Positions 13,563 to 28,500 of a DNA stretch of 64,000 nt are shown one piece after another. The stretch spans positions 241,001 through 305,000 of the forward strand of contig JABMCL010001606.1 in assembly GCA_018857735.1 (NCBI GenBank), written 5' to 3'. The position numbers were made by a program, and so were the translations under genes. Below the pieces are notes generated by a model, which was not told where the DNA came from, searched no databases, and saw nothing but the letters and a program-made list of their open reading frames with translations. This DNA comes from Alviniconcha marisindica. Its lineage: Eukaryota; Mollusca; Gastropoda; Provannidae. Positions within the stretch are counted from its first letter, which is position 1; each line of letters begins with the position of its first letter.

Positions 13563-13828
13563 TTATTTTTTCTTGGCGACGCTTGAGGAGGTTGACTTCA
13601 TGTAGGAGGATGAAGACTGGTTGGACGGGGAGGCTCCAGAAGGTGAGCGCGACAGGTTGGACAGAGAACTACTCAGACCCGGCATGCTGCGGCGACTGCT
13701 AGCACTGCTTCCCTTTCGGGACAGTTTCCTCTTCTTGTCCCATATCAGTTTGTCCGGACGCACAAAAATCCCATGTCGGTTGCGGCAGCTGAAGTAGCGT
13801 ACGCCTTTAACGCTGCCGTCATTCTTGC
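13563..13828 (-). CDS. KIF13B: KIF13B exon 22: CAP-Gly end, basic Ser tail and stop
   Basis: 266 nt including TAA. The acceptor is TGTTTGCAG. It encodes (G)KNDGSVKGVRYFSCRNRHGI and FVRPDKLIWDKKRKLSRKGS, then a Ser-rich basic tail ending SSSVAKKK. The intron falls inside the GKNDG signature (G|G-KNDG), the loop that in CAP-Gly domains recognises C-terminal EEY/F-type acidic tails. Confidence 0.97.
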
Positions 13829-16800
13829 CTGCAAACACACAAACAGCCAAATTAGAAGACATAGTGAAAATATTTTGCGCAGATGGTTTCATATTCAGTT
13901 AACAAATGAAAAGTAGCAATGTTCACTTGACATCACACATAAAAACAATTATGGACACAACAAAAACCTAAATGTTCACATCTCTCATCTAGCATGCAAG
14001 AAACACAGGGAAGGTCAAATCCACTGAGGACATGGTGATCCTTCAATAACATTTAACCATCAATAATGGATCAATCCACCAAATCAATCAATGAAAGCAG
14101 CAAGCCAGGACGAGACCTTGCTTGTTGCTCGACTGCACTGAAGACATGAAGGCTGCAGCACAGCACCGGTTGCACTGGGTTTCATTAGATTGGTCATTTA
14201 ACCCTTCCATCTGCCCACCTGAAAGCCAATGGCCACAGAGTGCCACTGCTACCCCACCCAACTACTCACCCTCAGGCTGGTCCAGCTCCACGCCAACCCA
14301 GTTGCCCGGGGCAAAGAGCACAGGCCCTATGAAGCGCACCATGCCAGTCTTGCTGGGTCCACTGGTGGAGGTGACAGTTACCCCCTCCCCCTCCTGCACC
14401 CAAGATGGTACTGGGCCCTCCAGCAGGCGGTCCAGGTCCGCACGACTGCCGAATGAACATTCGCTCATGTTGTCCTCCAGGGCTAAAACAGATGCACAGT
14501 CAAGGCTGATTACCCACCCCAGTAACTGAAAACACCCATTTACTCTCAGTCCTGCAACATACTTTATGACAGAAGTTTGGCCAAGTACAGTAGTGCCTCT
14601 CTTTTAAGACCACTCTAAAAATCCACCAATGGTCTTAAAGGGCTGATCTTTTGGTCAGGCCTTCAGCCCACAGAAACATGATGGGAAAGTTGCACAAAGA
14701 GCGAGAGGGATCTTTCTGCAATGATATTCCACTTTGAGTGTAAATGGGACAGGTAAACACTCCATTCTGTAGTGACATCATCCAATCTCACAAGAGTAAC
14801 ATCATCCAATCCCTCCATAGTGACATCATCAAATCCCTTCATAGTAAATCTAAGAAGTTCATCAACAGTTCCTCTTCATAAACTGTGTGATAGCAGACAT
14901 GCCATGCTTATTTTGCAGCATTTCTACTCATTTCCCTAGATGGCAGGTTTGTGTTTAGAGGAACTGCAGCACACACAGATAATAAGATTGTGGTCAGATT
15001 GAAAGCTTGTGGGAGGTGGGACAGAGAGAGCTCGGTGCAGAACCCTCTAAAGTCAAAACCCACACAGCCAGCTCAAGCCAATGGTCAACCCTTCACAAAC
15101 AATTCAATGGTCAACCCTTCACAAACAATCCAATGGTCAACCCTTCACAAACAATCCAATGGTCAACCCTTCACAAACAATTCAATGGTCAACCCTTCAC
15201 AAACAATTCAATGGTCAACCCTTCACAAGCAATCCAATGGTCAACCCTTCACAAACAATCCAATGGTCAACCCTTCACAAGCAATCCAATGGTCAACCCT
15301 TCACAAACAATCCAATGGTCAACCCTTCACAAACAATCCAATGGTCAACCCATAACAAACAATGCAGTGGTCAACCCATAACAAACAATGCAGTGGTCAA
15401 CCCATAACAAACCCCTGCACATCATCAGGGATGCTTTTTGCATCAACTCTTTCCAAACTGCTATAAAAAATAACTTTATGTCAACAAAATGTTAAATTCT
15501 TATTCAAGGAGTGGGAATAGAAATGTTAATTCTGATACAAGACTATTTAAAGTGAACAGGTTTAAACAGCATGGTTTCCACAGTTCTTCAGTTTGCAACA
15601 AATTTCTTCAGTTTGCAACAAATTGTCTTTCAAAAGGAATCTGGTTTAAACAGCATGGTTTCCACAGTTCTTCAGTTTGCAACAAATTTCTTCAGTTTGC
15701 AACAAATTGTCTTTCAAAAGGAATCTCAAATCTCAAAACCTACCCACACTTGTCCTTTTTTCTGTAATCATCTGATACTGTGTGTGCATGTGCTCTGAAT
15801 GATTTTGAATTATATTATTATACATAGGCTACATATAAATAGGCTAGCCTACATGGATGTTGCTTTTCTAAAATCTTGGACCGTAAGGTAGGTGTAGTAA
15901 ACGAGTATCATTATTATTATGATAACTCCATCCAGAGATAACCTGTAAAAATACAAAAAGACAATTTTCAGAATCTGTACCTGCCAGAGAGTCCTCTGAC
16001 AAGTGGAGACTGCTGCGGCGGTTGACGTCATCCTGCCAGGCACGGGTCATGACCTCTGCCTGCGGTGACACCACCATGGACATGGGTCGAGGTCGCATCC
16101 CCGACCCTCGCTTCTTGCCGCTGCCCCCCTTGGAGCCACTGCCTTTCTTCTCCGCTGAGATCTCTTTGGGCGTGGATGCCTCAAAGGCTGGCTTCTTGCT
16201 GCACTTGTGCAACTGCTCTGACTCCAACTGACTGTTGTCGGGCTGGCAGGGAGACTTGACGCTGGAGACCGAGCCCTCCATCATCATGGAGATCTCTCTG
16301 TCCTCCTCTCCCAGCTTCTCCAGCTCTTCCATGGCTGTCACGCTGTATGGGTCGCTGTCAGCATCCACCGCGGGCAAGGTGTCTGTTGCGGCGCTGCTGT
16401 CCTCTGAGAAGAACTCCCCCATGCTGTTGCTGATGGATGGGGATGGGATGGGCTTGAGCGGAGAGTCATTGATGTCCGGGATCTGCTCGTCCAGCAATGA
16501 ATCAGACCTCGTGCGCCTGGCGACATCGGGATCCTGCTCGCTTCCCCCATCAGTGCCGCTGGTCATGTTGCTCGGCTCCGTGAACATCCCATCATCCGCT
16601 GAACTGGCAGTTGTGTTTCCCTCCTCCCCTGCCGCCTTCTCCCCAGCAGCTGCAATGCCCTCTGCATTAGCCTCATCCTCAGCTTCCTCCTCTTCCTCGA
16701 TAGAGCCGCTGGTCTTATCCCCACTGCTGTTGGCGTCGTCAGCGTCGGAGTCTGTGCTTGCTCCTGTGCTGGCTCTCTTTAGGCTGGCTGAGGCTTGTCC

Positions 16801-19521
16801 AGACTTGGCTGTGCTCTCCGAAATCTCCTCCATGCTCTTGATGCTGATGGAGTCATCAGAGGAGAGGGTGAGAGTGGAGACAGCCTGTGAGCCGTAGCCA
16901 CTGGAGGTCATGCTGGGCGTGTAGCCCTTGATGGGGGCCTCACCCAGGCTGTCAGTGGTGGAGGATGGGGTGATCTGGGTGCCTGCAACATGCAACAGCT
17001 GCAAAGTGTAAAGACAGTGGGGAGCACTGCAACAGCTAGAGTACCTACAGGGGAATATGGAGGGTTCCTGTTATTAAACATGGAGGAAAGAATAAGCTCT
17101 GCAACAGGTCTTAGTGGAAAGGGTAAGCTCTGCAACAGCTCATAGGGAAAAGAGTAAGGCCACAGGGTAAAGGGTAAGCTTTCCAAATGGCTGCAGGGAG
17201 AAGAGATTTGCAACAGGCCCAAGGGAAAAGAGCAGCTTTGCAAACAGCCACAGGGAAAATAGCAAGAGGTTTGCAACAGGCCACAGGGAAGAGGGTAAGT
17301 CTGGTAACTGAACACAGAAGTTGAACACTGGACAGTTTTAAGACTTTACATGAAAAAAGACTGTACAGAAAACTAATGCAAATATTAAATGATCCTACAC
17401 ATCCCAAAAGACACTACTCTGATAGCAGATGCAGCAACAGGAGTGGAAGATTCTTACTCCTGAGAACATATACAAACCGTTATAAAGCCTCGTTTTTACC
17501 CTTGGCTCTGTCAGTTTTTAATGAAAATTATACCAGCCATTAACTGTGTGTGCACATGTGTCAGGATGTCTACTGAGGATGATAACTTTCCAAGGGAGGG
17601 TGGGGGATGTGTGTACCTAATGATTATTTAATTTGAGAGTATTTATTTTCATGTTTTGGTTTGTCTGAGAATGCATTATTCCAGGCAATTTTGGGTTTGC
17701 TGGGTATTAGTATTAGATCATTCCTTTAGTGTCTGCATATTGAGAGAAAGGGGGTGTATTTCTAAGAGTGTGTACGTGTGTGTGTTTCATGACCTTGAAT
17801 TACTGAGATAAATGAAATTCAGTTCTTAGTAGTGCGTTCATGTAAATTAAGATCAAATGACAGCTTTAATTTCCCACTGGGATGAATAAAGTATACTGTT
17901 ACTGTTATTGTTACTGAAAAAACTATGTAGTTGGGCAAAGAAAAAATATTATGTTCTATGAAAGGCCACATGAAAAAAAGAAAAAAAAGAAAAAAAGGGA
18001 AAACTCTGCAACAGCCCACAGTGAAATGAAAAAGCACTATATGTGGACATGGAGGAAGGAAAATGCTCTTTCTCAGATACCCAGGAAAGAAATTCACTGC
18101 CAAATGGAAGAAAAGAAAAAGCTCAGCAACAGGGAACAGGAAAATGGAAAGAGCATGCACTGAGCTCTGGGACAGAACATGACAGGATGCCTTCATGACA
18201 ACTGTTAACTTTAAACAAGGTGACTGAAAAGAAAACCCTTAAGGCCACTCTTAACACAGCTTTGCCAGCTTGGCAAAGGACCACTTAGTGAAGATGTCTT
18301 TGGTCACTTCAGTTTTTAATATGAAAACACTGGGCTATCCACGCCCAAATCTTCAGTGATGTTTTTGTTGTCTGTGATCAGATTGGTCCCACAGCATCCC
18401 CTGATGCTCCAACTGGGTGACAAAAACTTCAGTTAAAAAAACAATCCAAGTGGTGGCAGTTTCTTCTGCCATCGGCAGGTTGAGACATCTCACAGTAAAC
18501 AAGGGCTGATGGCCCTGTCACATTTGATAAACTGACCAGCCAATCAGCAGTCAGCTCCAGCCACACTGCCAAGACTTCACCTGGCTGGAGATGTAACCTG
18601 AAGAATGAAAAGCCTTGGCAATGTCTTGATGCAGTGATTCACGCTACTTCACCGAGCACTATGCAAAGAATGGCCTTTACAGAGAAAAAGGGTGTTAAAA
18701 TAAGAGAATTCCTCTTCTACTCACTTATTACAATTTACATCTGTCAGAAGATCCATGTTTTTAACAGCCAATATCTACCTGCACAGCTTCTGGATGAGGT
18801 GTCACTTAAGCAAGTAAATTAAAGATTTGTAGTGTAGACTATATGTACAACCTAATCTAGTGAAGAAAAAGTTGAAAGGACTGACACGTGACAGCAGCTG
18901 TGGTTGCAGGGGTGGGGTGGTCCTTGCCACTGCCACCCTTCATCTGCTGGGACTGGTAGGATTCAAACTCTTGGTAGTCATCCGAGTCGATGCTGTGTGT
19001 GTCGGGCTCCAGGAGGCGACGGGCCACGTGAGGCTTGGGGTGACTTGGCAGATCATCCTCTTCATCCAGGTCCTGTCAAACGCACGTGACATGTCATGAC
19101 AAACATCGTTATGCCATGAGATCTGACACAATGACACATCACCAGTCATATGGCATACACTTCACAAGCCTGCTGCCAGCACCACCAGACCAGCTCTGAG
19201 AAGCAGCTTGCAAGGCAGGTGGGAAGAGGCCGACCAAAGAACACCTGACACACAGACCTGGAGGCTGACACCAACATGAGGGCGGGTCACACCTTGATGC
19301 AGCCTGAGAGCATGGCCCAGTATAGAGGACTCCACACACTGCTGTTGGCCGCTAGGCCCCAGAAGGGACAAAAGGTGTAAGTTAGTAAGCAAGATGGAAG
19401 ATGAATATCACGATACAATAAGATACGCCAGGACACAATCACACACATGTGCACCATGAGGACAATAGAACATATGTTATACAGAAAGACAGCACACAGA
19501 TGATGTATGCATCAAGACATG

Positions 19522-19553
<32 letters not shown>

Positions 19554-22500
19554 TATATCATGACACAAAATCAAGACAAAATAAGACACATGCCATGTCA
19601 CAACAACAAACACAGACACTAACATAACACCATAAGACAATGCAAAAATCACACACCATGATACCATAAATCACATACAGTCTGGCAAAAAGACAAATAT
19701 ATCATAAACACATGACATACAATTTTTAATTTAAAAAAGAAAAAGAAACTTTCCAGGATCTGACCACCAAATATTCACTTGGAAGACCCATCTTGTGATA
19801 AAACAACAACAAATCCCCCTGCACAGCATTAACGATAACATCACAACAACCAACCTCCTCGGTATCCTGGTGCAACAGGGGTTTGATCTCACGGTGGTGC
19901 TGTTCTTCCACCAGCGTCATCATGGGTTTGACCAACTTCCCCCCTGCAGCAGACATGGGGCTGACCAGCTTAGGGGTGGCTGAAACAGGCAGCAGTCAGC
20001 ACACTTCAGCACACTGTGGTCAGCACGCTTCAGCAGGCTGCGGCCCCATGAAGGTCATGAAGGACCAGTGCCCACTGGCACCATGTACTGAGAAAACCAG
20101 GAAATTCTGCTGGCATAACAGTGATTGTTACTCCATAAAAATGTTGACCTGAGGGTGGATTTTATTCATATTATTTAGGTTATATGGTATAGATGTTTTC
20201 ATTTCAAGTTCTCTGGTCTGAAGGATCTTGTCAAACATATAATAATGTAGGTATGGTAATGTAAGGTAACAGTTTATTATGCACATATTTTCTTTTTCTA
20301 TGTTTAAAACTTACTTATAATGACCATGAACAGTCATTTACCATGTGAAAATCATTTCTAATTGCCCCTTATTCTAAAAACTATCAGTTATTGTCATCCA
20401 TACATGCTACTGTTTACATACTGCATCAGTTACCATCACTAGGTACTGCATCAGTTACTGCCACTATAAACTGCATTAGTTACTGTCACCATGCTGTATC
20501 AGTTACTGCCACTATAAACTGTATCAGTTACTGTCATTACGTTGCACCAGTTACTGCGACTTTAAACTGTATCAGTTACTGTCACTATGCTGTATCAGTT
20601 ACTGCCATTATATACTGCATAAGTTACTGTCACTATGCTGCATCAGTTACTGCCACTATATACTGCATCAGTTACTGCCACTATATACTATATCAGTTAC
20701 TGTCACTATGCTGCATCAGTTACTGCCACTATGCTGCATCAGTTACTGCCACTATAAACTGTTCAATTATTGTCACTATGCTGCACCAGTTACTGCCACT
20801 TTAAACTGTATCAGTTACTGTCACTATGCTGCATCAGTTACTGCCATGATATACTGTATCAGTTACTGTCACAATGCTGCATCCGTTACTGCCACTATAT
20901 ACTGCATCAGTTACTGCCACTATATACGGTATCAGTTATTGCCACTGTATACTATATCAGATACTGTCACTATGCTGCATCAGTTAGTGCCACTATATAC
21001 TATATCAGTTACTGTCACTATGCTGCCTCTGTTACTGCCACCATATACTGTATCAGTTACTGTCACTATGCTGCATCAGTTGCACCAATTACTGCCACTA
21101 TATACTGCATCAGTTACTGCCACTATATCAGTTACTGTCACTATGCTGCATCAGTTACTGCCACTATATATTGCATCAGTTACTGCCACTATATACTGTA
21201 TCAGTTACTGTCAATGTGCACTGTACGAATTATTGTAACCAATGTTAGATACTGCATGCAGAAGCTTTTAAAAAGCTGTCTTTGTCACTCCCAATGTGCA
21301 CAATTCCACAAGAGCTTTATATGGAAAACTTCACAACCACTGCAGTTAAAATTGTTTTGCTAAAACCTTTGGCTAATTAGTAATATTAGATATATGGTGC
21401 TGCCCCTCCAAAAAAATAAAATAAAAAATAATCTCACAATATATAGGCAATATCTACAGTAAATGTTTCTCACAAAAACACAAATTCAATCACAAAAATT
21501 TAGGAAAGATAAATTCTCTCTACTGTACTCACAAAAACTGTCCAAATCAAGACAAAACAAAAATTATAAGCTAGTTTAAAGAAAAACAAACTTAATTTTT
21601 CACTTCAACAATTACAGCCATTAATGACATACTTGACAATGAGACTACAGAAGAATTTCTACATATCAAGACAACGACAAACAAGAGTTGGACTCTGTGA
21701 TGCTAGTACAATGTAGCAACTACCCTCATCTTACAAACATCCTCATCTTAGTGTGTGTGTGTGCGCGTTTACATGTGTGTGTGTGGGGGGTGTTACTCAG
21801 ACTGGTCCTGCACAGATGTCTTGACAGCTACTTTCTTTCTTGGCATTATTGTGCTCTATGCTTCAGTTGAAGAAGCTGGAGATGCACAATAACACATTGA
21901 CACTGTGTCCAAGCTGGAGTACAGGGTCTCCTAAAATCCTTTTTTGCACAGTAATCTTCACCCACAAGGGCTCAGTGAAAAGAAGCAACACGTTTGAACT
22001 ACATAATAAACCGTCAGTCTGCATCACAAAACAGAAGGGTTCTACACAAGATTACTCCATAAATTTATAGACCACATGAACTCTTCCACCCACAACCCCC
22101 CACCCGGTCTGCATAATCGTACCTGATAAACCATTGAGTGTGATGCTGGCAAAACAACTAGCAATACGTAACTATAAAATGTCATGCTTTCATACTTGGT
22201 CCAGACTACTGTTGATTCAGACTGCTGCTGGTTAACTCCTACAATTTTCAGCCTCAAATCAACCACTGTGGTATGTATCAACTGTTTCAAACCACTTGTT
22301 GAGAACGGTCCAATCCAACATCACCCTGATATAACCATAATGGCTGACAGCATTAAAAATCAGTTATCTATCTGATCCAACAACCCATGCAAGTAATACC
22401 TCATGCATCAGTTTAATTATCTGGTCACCACATGATGCTCTTCATTTGACAACAGAATGCAACAGGAACACTGCAGGAAAACAACAGGGATGCCTTGCAG

Positions 22501-25500
22501 GAGGTCTGAAGAACTGTTGGCTGCTCTGCATGGTTATTCCCTTATTGGCTGGGTCAGTTCAGTCCACCAGAAACACTCTGCTGCCAATTCTAATGTGTCA
22601 CTCCAAACTCTTTCTGCCCTCCCTCTAACTACTGCATCAAGAACTGTGATTATGTCCACACATCAGGCCTGATTTCATCCACACCTGCCTATCATGCTTA
22701 TTTTATCTACATCTGCCACTCAGAATTGTTTTATCCACACCTATCAGGCTTGATTTTTATCCGCATCTGGCAATCAGGCTTGATTTTATTCACATCTGGC
22801 AATCAGGCTTGATTTTATTCACATCTGCGTATCTGACTTGATTTTATTCACATCTGGTAATCAGGCTTGATTTTATTCACATCTGCGTATCTGACTTGAT
22901 TTTATTCACATCTGCGTATCTGACTTGATTTTATTCACACCTATCAGGCTTGATTTTATCTCCATCTGCCTGTCCGACTTGATTTCATCCACACCTGCCC
23001 ATTTGACTTGATTTTATCTACATCTGCCTGTCCGACTTGATTTCATCCACACCTGCCCATTTGACTTGATTTTATCTACATCTGCCTGTCCGACTTGATT
23101 TCATCCACACCTGCCCATTTGACTTGATTTTCTCTACATCTGCCTGTCCGACTTGATTTCATCCACACCTGCCCATTTGACTTGACTTTATCTACATCTG
23201 CCTGTCCGACTTGATTTCATCCACACCTGCCCATTTGACTTGACTTTATCTACATCTGCCTGTCCGACTTGATTTCATCCACACCTGCCCATTTGACTTG
23301 ATTTTATCTACATCTGCATGTCTGACTTGATTTCATCCACACCTGCCCATTTGACTTGATTTTATCCACACCTATCAGGCTTGATTTTATTCACATATGC
23401 CTATTTGACTTGATTTTATCCACATCTGCCTGTCTGACTTGATTTTATCCACACCTGCCAGTCTGACTTGATTGTGTCCACATCTGCCTATCTGACTTGA
23501 TTTTATCAGCACCTGTCTATTGGACTTGATCTTATTCACACCTGCTGATCAGATTTGATTTAATCCACACCTGCCGATTGGGCTCATCATAGCCCTAATT
23601 TAAGCAATTACTGAACTGACACCAAAACGTCACCTGAAAAATGACACTTCTTAGTAACAACATGTATTCAAGATTCCTTTATTATCTCATCAGAGAAATT
23701 AAAACATGGCTGAACATTAAAGTAAAAGTCCAAGGTTTTTAAGTATGCAAAATGACCATCGAAATGATTGACAAATGAGTCACTAGTTTCAGATTTAATG
23801 AAATAAAATATTTAAAAAACTGTTGGGTTTTTAATCAATTTTATTTTCAGTAGGCTGCCTCCATCAGTCACGTGACTTTCCTGGAAGTGACGTCAGCCTG
23901 GGGAGTCAGTGCGGTTGCCATCTTAGATTCTTCAGTAAACTGTGTATGCATGTGGTCGACAAAAAAGTTAACTATGCCGGCCTACTGTGTTGCCATGAAC
24001 TGTAACAATTTGCAGACGACCCCAGGTATAACAATGCACGAGCTGCCGCGCAATCGACCCACAGTGAGGTGAAAGTGGATTAAATTTATACAATTCAAAC
24101 AAGCTGACTTTCTTGCTGCTCCACATCACGCCCATTTGTGTAGTGAGCACTTCAATGAGTGCGATTTCGCAAACCCCATGGAATACTGCATGGGGTTTGC
24201 TTCGAAGCTGACACGATGTTCCGGGACTCTCAAAATCCTGCCTGACAGGCTCAAACTGATACAGCTGTATCCTTGTGGGTCTCTTGGGCAAAGTATCAGT
24301 TTCGTCTTTGGAGCTCGAGTTGGCCATTTTGCAGCGACTCCCCAGAGTGATGTAGTAGGCATATGGTCACGTGATTTGGGCATCATGGCGACGCTTTCGG
24401 TACAACAGAAAATGCCTTTTTTGTGTGCATTTATAACCCTCAGATCACAGTTTCACCTACATCATTGTTCTCAGCGAGCTTTAACAGAAATTGTGTCAAA
24501 AATCACCCCTAACCTTGGACTTGTCCTTTAACCACATTATAGTACACAATAACACATATTTTATATTTTAAAACTCAAAGAACAGTTATTGAAAATATTA
24601 TGGGTGACATTCAGTAAAATCATCCATGACAAATTGCTGAGTTTCATTTGAGATGAATGTTGCAAATAAGAATAAGTGAGAAAAACCAAGACACACTTAA
24701 CACTGAGAAAAGAAGAGAGGCTAGACAAGTGCGGCCTGAACCATGTTCATGATGCCAGCAATGCACAGTGCTAGCTGCATGCAGAAAACCATGCATACAA
24801 ATCAAACAAGAACACTGCTGAGAGAACTATCTAGGACACCCAGAGCCAACGGACAATCATGCCATCCCTACAGATTAAAATGTGCAAAAAACAAATTCTT
24901 TTCTTTAACCAATAGACTGAACAATGTATTGACAATGTAACTGAATAATGCATGAATGGTGTGTGTGTGTGAGTGTGTGTGTGTATGCGAGCATGTGTGT
25001 ATGTGTGTGCATACACGTATTATACATTACTTTGTTGCTTGCTTTAGTTTTGACTGCTGCAAATATGTTCTTATGCTTTCCATAAAAAAAGTACACCTGT
25101 TTGTACAAACAAAATATCTCCCCCCCCCCCCCCCCCCCCCCCCCCCGGAAAAAAGAAAGCTGAAAAGATGCCATTCCAGAAAAAAAGCTAATATGGGCAC
25201 ACTAGCATGGTGCTGAAGATTCTAAGACAAAATCAAAAAGCAGACGAAAAACTCAAGACACTGTATCAACATTACTTTGACCATGGAACACATAACAGCA
25301 AAAGAAGAGAGCGAGCATCAATCATACATTTAGTGTTGGGGCTTGAACGATTGCTACTTCGCAGACTGAGATAATTGGGACGAGCTGAAAATGGCAAAAA
25401 CATAAATGCTCAGTCGTCATGGTGTAAATTGACAAGTGAACAATGTTTTTTGCCTATGCACACAACAAATGCATCCTATTCCTACGTCTTTCGTCTTGAC

Positions 25501-28500
25501 TGAACAGTACAAGTTGGATGCCACACCCAGCTGGCTCAGTTCAGTTCAAGATGGTATCTATGTACTCAGAAAAGCCCATATGTGCGCCACCCATCTCTGA
25601 AAAGATTGCCTAGCGCTGCCTTTGAAACAGTTCCAATGTTGGCCTGACCAACTACACATCTACACCGTTAAAAACAAGTGCTAAAAAAAATAATCCATTC
25701 TGTCATAAACAGCAATAGAAGTGACCCTACAACCTCACAGTATTCCTACTACCTTGACTAGTTTCCACACCACAGTGACATCCCCCCCCCCCCCCACCCA
25801 CCCCACAAAGCTGAAGGCTACAAGTTGAAGGTTTGATTCTCTGGTTTGTACCCTCCCTCCCCTCCTTTTTGATGGTCTGTTTTGCACTCCCACCCCCATG
25901 TCTAGGAGTTGACAGTCTGATTGTCTGGTTTGCCTTCCCCCTTCCAAGTTAAAGGTTTACAGTTTGATTCCCTGTGTTTTTTTTGCACCCACACACCTCC
26001 TGCCATGTTAGCACATGGATCTCCCACACTTTAAGCAATGGCCGTTGGTCTGCCCTTCCTGATTTCAAGCTGCACCACAGCTTTGAAAATGGACAGACTG
26101 ATGTCTGTTGGTGCTGCACCAGAGGGAAGGGGGCTGGAAGTGCCACTAGGGCATCACCAACTGTAAAATGGACAGACTGATGTCTGTTGGTGCTGCACCA
26201 GAGGGAAGGGGGCTGGAAGTGCCACTAGGGCATCACCAACTGTAAAATGGACAGACTGATGTCTGTTGGTGCTGCACCAGAGGGAAGGGGGCTGGAAGTG
26301 CCACTAGGGCATCACCAACTGTAAAATGGACAGACTGATGTCTGTTGGTGCTGCACCAGAGGGAAGGGGGCTGGAAGTGCCACTAGGGCATCACCAACTG
26401 TAAAATGGACAGACTGATGTCTGTTGGTGCTGCACCAGAGGGAAGGGGGCTGGAAGTGCCACTAGGGCATCACCAACTGTAAAATGGACAGACTGATGTC
26501 TGTTGGTGCTGCACCAGAGGGAAGGGGGCTGGAAGTGCCACTAGGGCATCACCAACTGTAAAATGGACAGACTGATGTCTGTTGGTGCTGCACCAGAGGG
26601 AAGGGGGCTGGAAGTGCCACTAGGGCATCACCAACTGTGCCTGAGCTGTGAGTAAGGGCAGGCAGGCAGTTGCTACTTGCACTGTCTGGCTCCCCTATAT
26701 TTCCAACACCTAAAATTTATGCTCATGTCAATACACTATTATAAATGGATAAGTACATTTATTAACTACTTATGCATTACGTTTGTAATATAAACAGTAC
26801 ACTTATTAACTACTTATGCATTACATTTGTAATATAAACAGTTTTCTTGCCACAATTTCAGTACTTTTAGCCTTGCAACTTTCTTTAAAGTTATTTTCAA
26901 CAGAAAAAATACGCTGCACAAAAAAAGAAGAGAAAACAAAAAACAAAAAGAGAAAAAATAACTAGCTGCAAGGGTTACTGTCTGTGTTATATCTAAGTTA
27001 TATCTGTGTTATATCTATGTTATATCTGTGTTATATCTGTGTTATATCAATAAACTGCTGAAAATTTAGTTCCTAGAAGGTACAGGAAAAGGTTAATCTC
27101 ATTTCCTGCTATGAGAAAGGCTATGACAACTAAAATATTCACGATGCAGATTAAGTGTATTTCAATCCAATCAAACCAGGATAATAAAATGTCCAAATGC
27201 ATGACATGTGGAAGTGCGTAATGCCCCGTGAAAATGCCTGCCATCAGAACAACTCATCATGTGATATACAACTCATCATGTGATATTACTGTGCGCCTGA
27301 ACCGGAACAACTCATCATGTGATATTACTGTCTGCCTGAACTGGAACAACTCATCATGTGATATTACTGTGTGCCTGAACTGGAACAACTCATCATGTGA
27401 TATTACTGTGTGCCTGAACCAGAACAACTCATCATGTGATATTACTGTGTGCCTGAACCAGAACAACTCATCATGTGATATTACTGTGTGCCTGAACCAA
27501 AACAAACTCAAACTGAACAGGTGAAAACAAGGCTGCCAATAAAGAAAGAAATAATTCAGCCAAGCCATGAAAACAAAAGACGTTATATCTCCCACCAAAT
27601 GACCTGCAACTGAAAACAGGTATTCATTATGCTCAGCCAATGTATACATAGAATGCAATATAAAAGCAAAACTATGACAACGATAGCAGAAACGATACTT
27701 GTGCAGTGCAAATCAGCCACAGGTAGTAAATCAAAATCAAGCAATGGCAACACTATGTAGGCCTTTCTTTGTTTTCTTTTTATACAAGACTCAGTGTCTC
27801 CATATTTAATTTTTAGCTGCTGGACAGCTAAATGAAAATGCTTTCAGTAGAACACTGAAAGTGAGCAAAATAGCTTCTGTGCCCCCCCCCCCCCTCCCCC
27901 CAGTTAACTTCAGTTTGTATGAGAAGTGAACAGACTTTAAAACTTCAAAGATCTTGACTGACTAAGGGCTTATAGGGTCCCAGTGCCTTGCTTACCCCAC
28001 CCCCCACTCCCACATGGAGCATTTGGCCAGATTATAAAAATCACAGTGAATACATAAAAAGATAACAGATACCATGCATTTCCGGAACTCTGAAATTCAC
28101 ACAGCACCTGGCAACTGGCTGCAGATTTGACTTCAATCCACCCAAAATCTGACTCATCCATTAATTTTGTTTTTATGCAGATTTCCTTTATACAGGACAG
28201 AGCAGATACATGACTGGTGGAATGAAGGTTTGTGTAATAAGGGGCAGGATAGCTCAGTGGGCAGAGCATGGGCCCAAAAAGCCAGGTGTAACACTGATGC
28301 AGGTTCAGTGCCTTGGTGGCCAAGGGATTTTTCTCCCACAGTCAACTTTCAGTGCAGACTCTCTTACAGAATTCATACAGCCCCTGGGTGTAGTCACATG
28401 CATCATGCATGTGTATACATATACATCCCAAACACAGGCAGCCACAGGACTAAGACACATGAAAGGATTGCAACTGCTAGCACTACTCTCACAGCTGCTG

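Noticed and set aside
19277..19347. Extra kinesin exon on minus (ANSSVWSPLYWAMLSGCIK) between exons 18 and 19
   Set aside because: It has AG and GT and would fit some phases, but inserting it breaks the direct phase 0 join of exons 18 and 19, and its hydrophobic sequence is unlike a kinesin tail.
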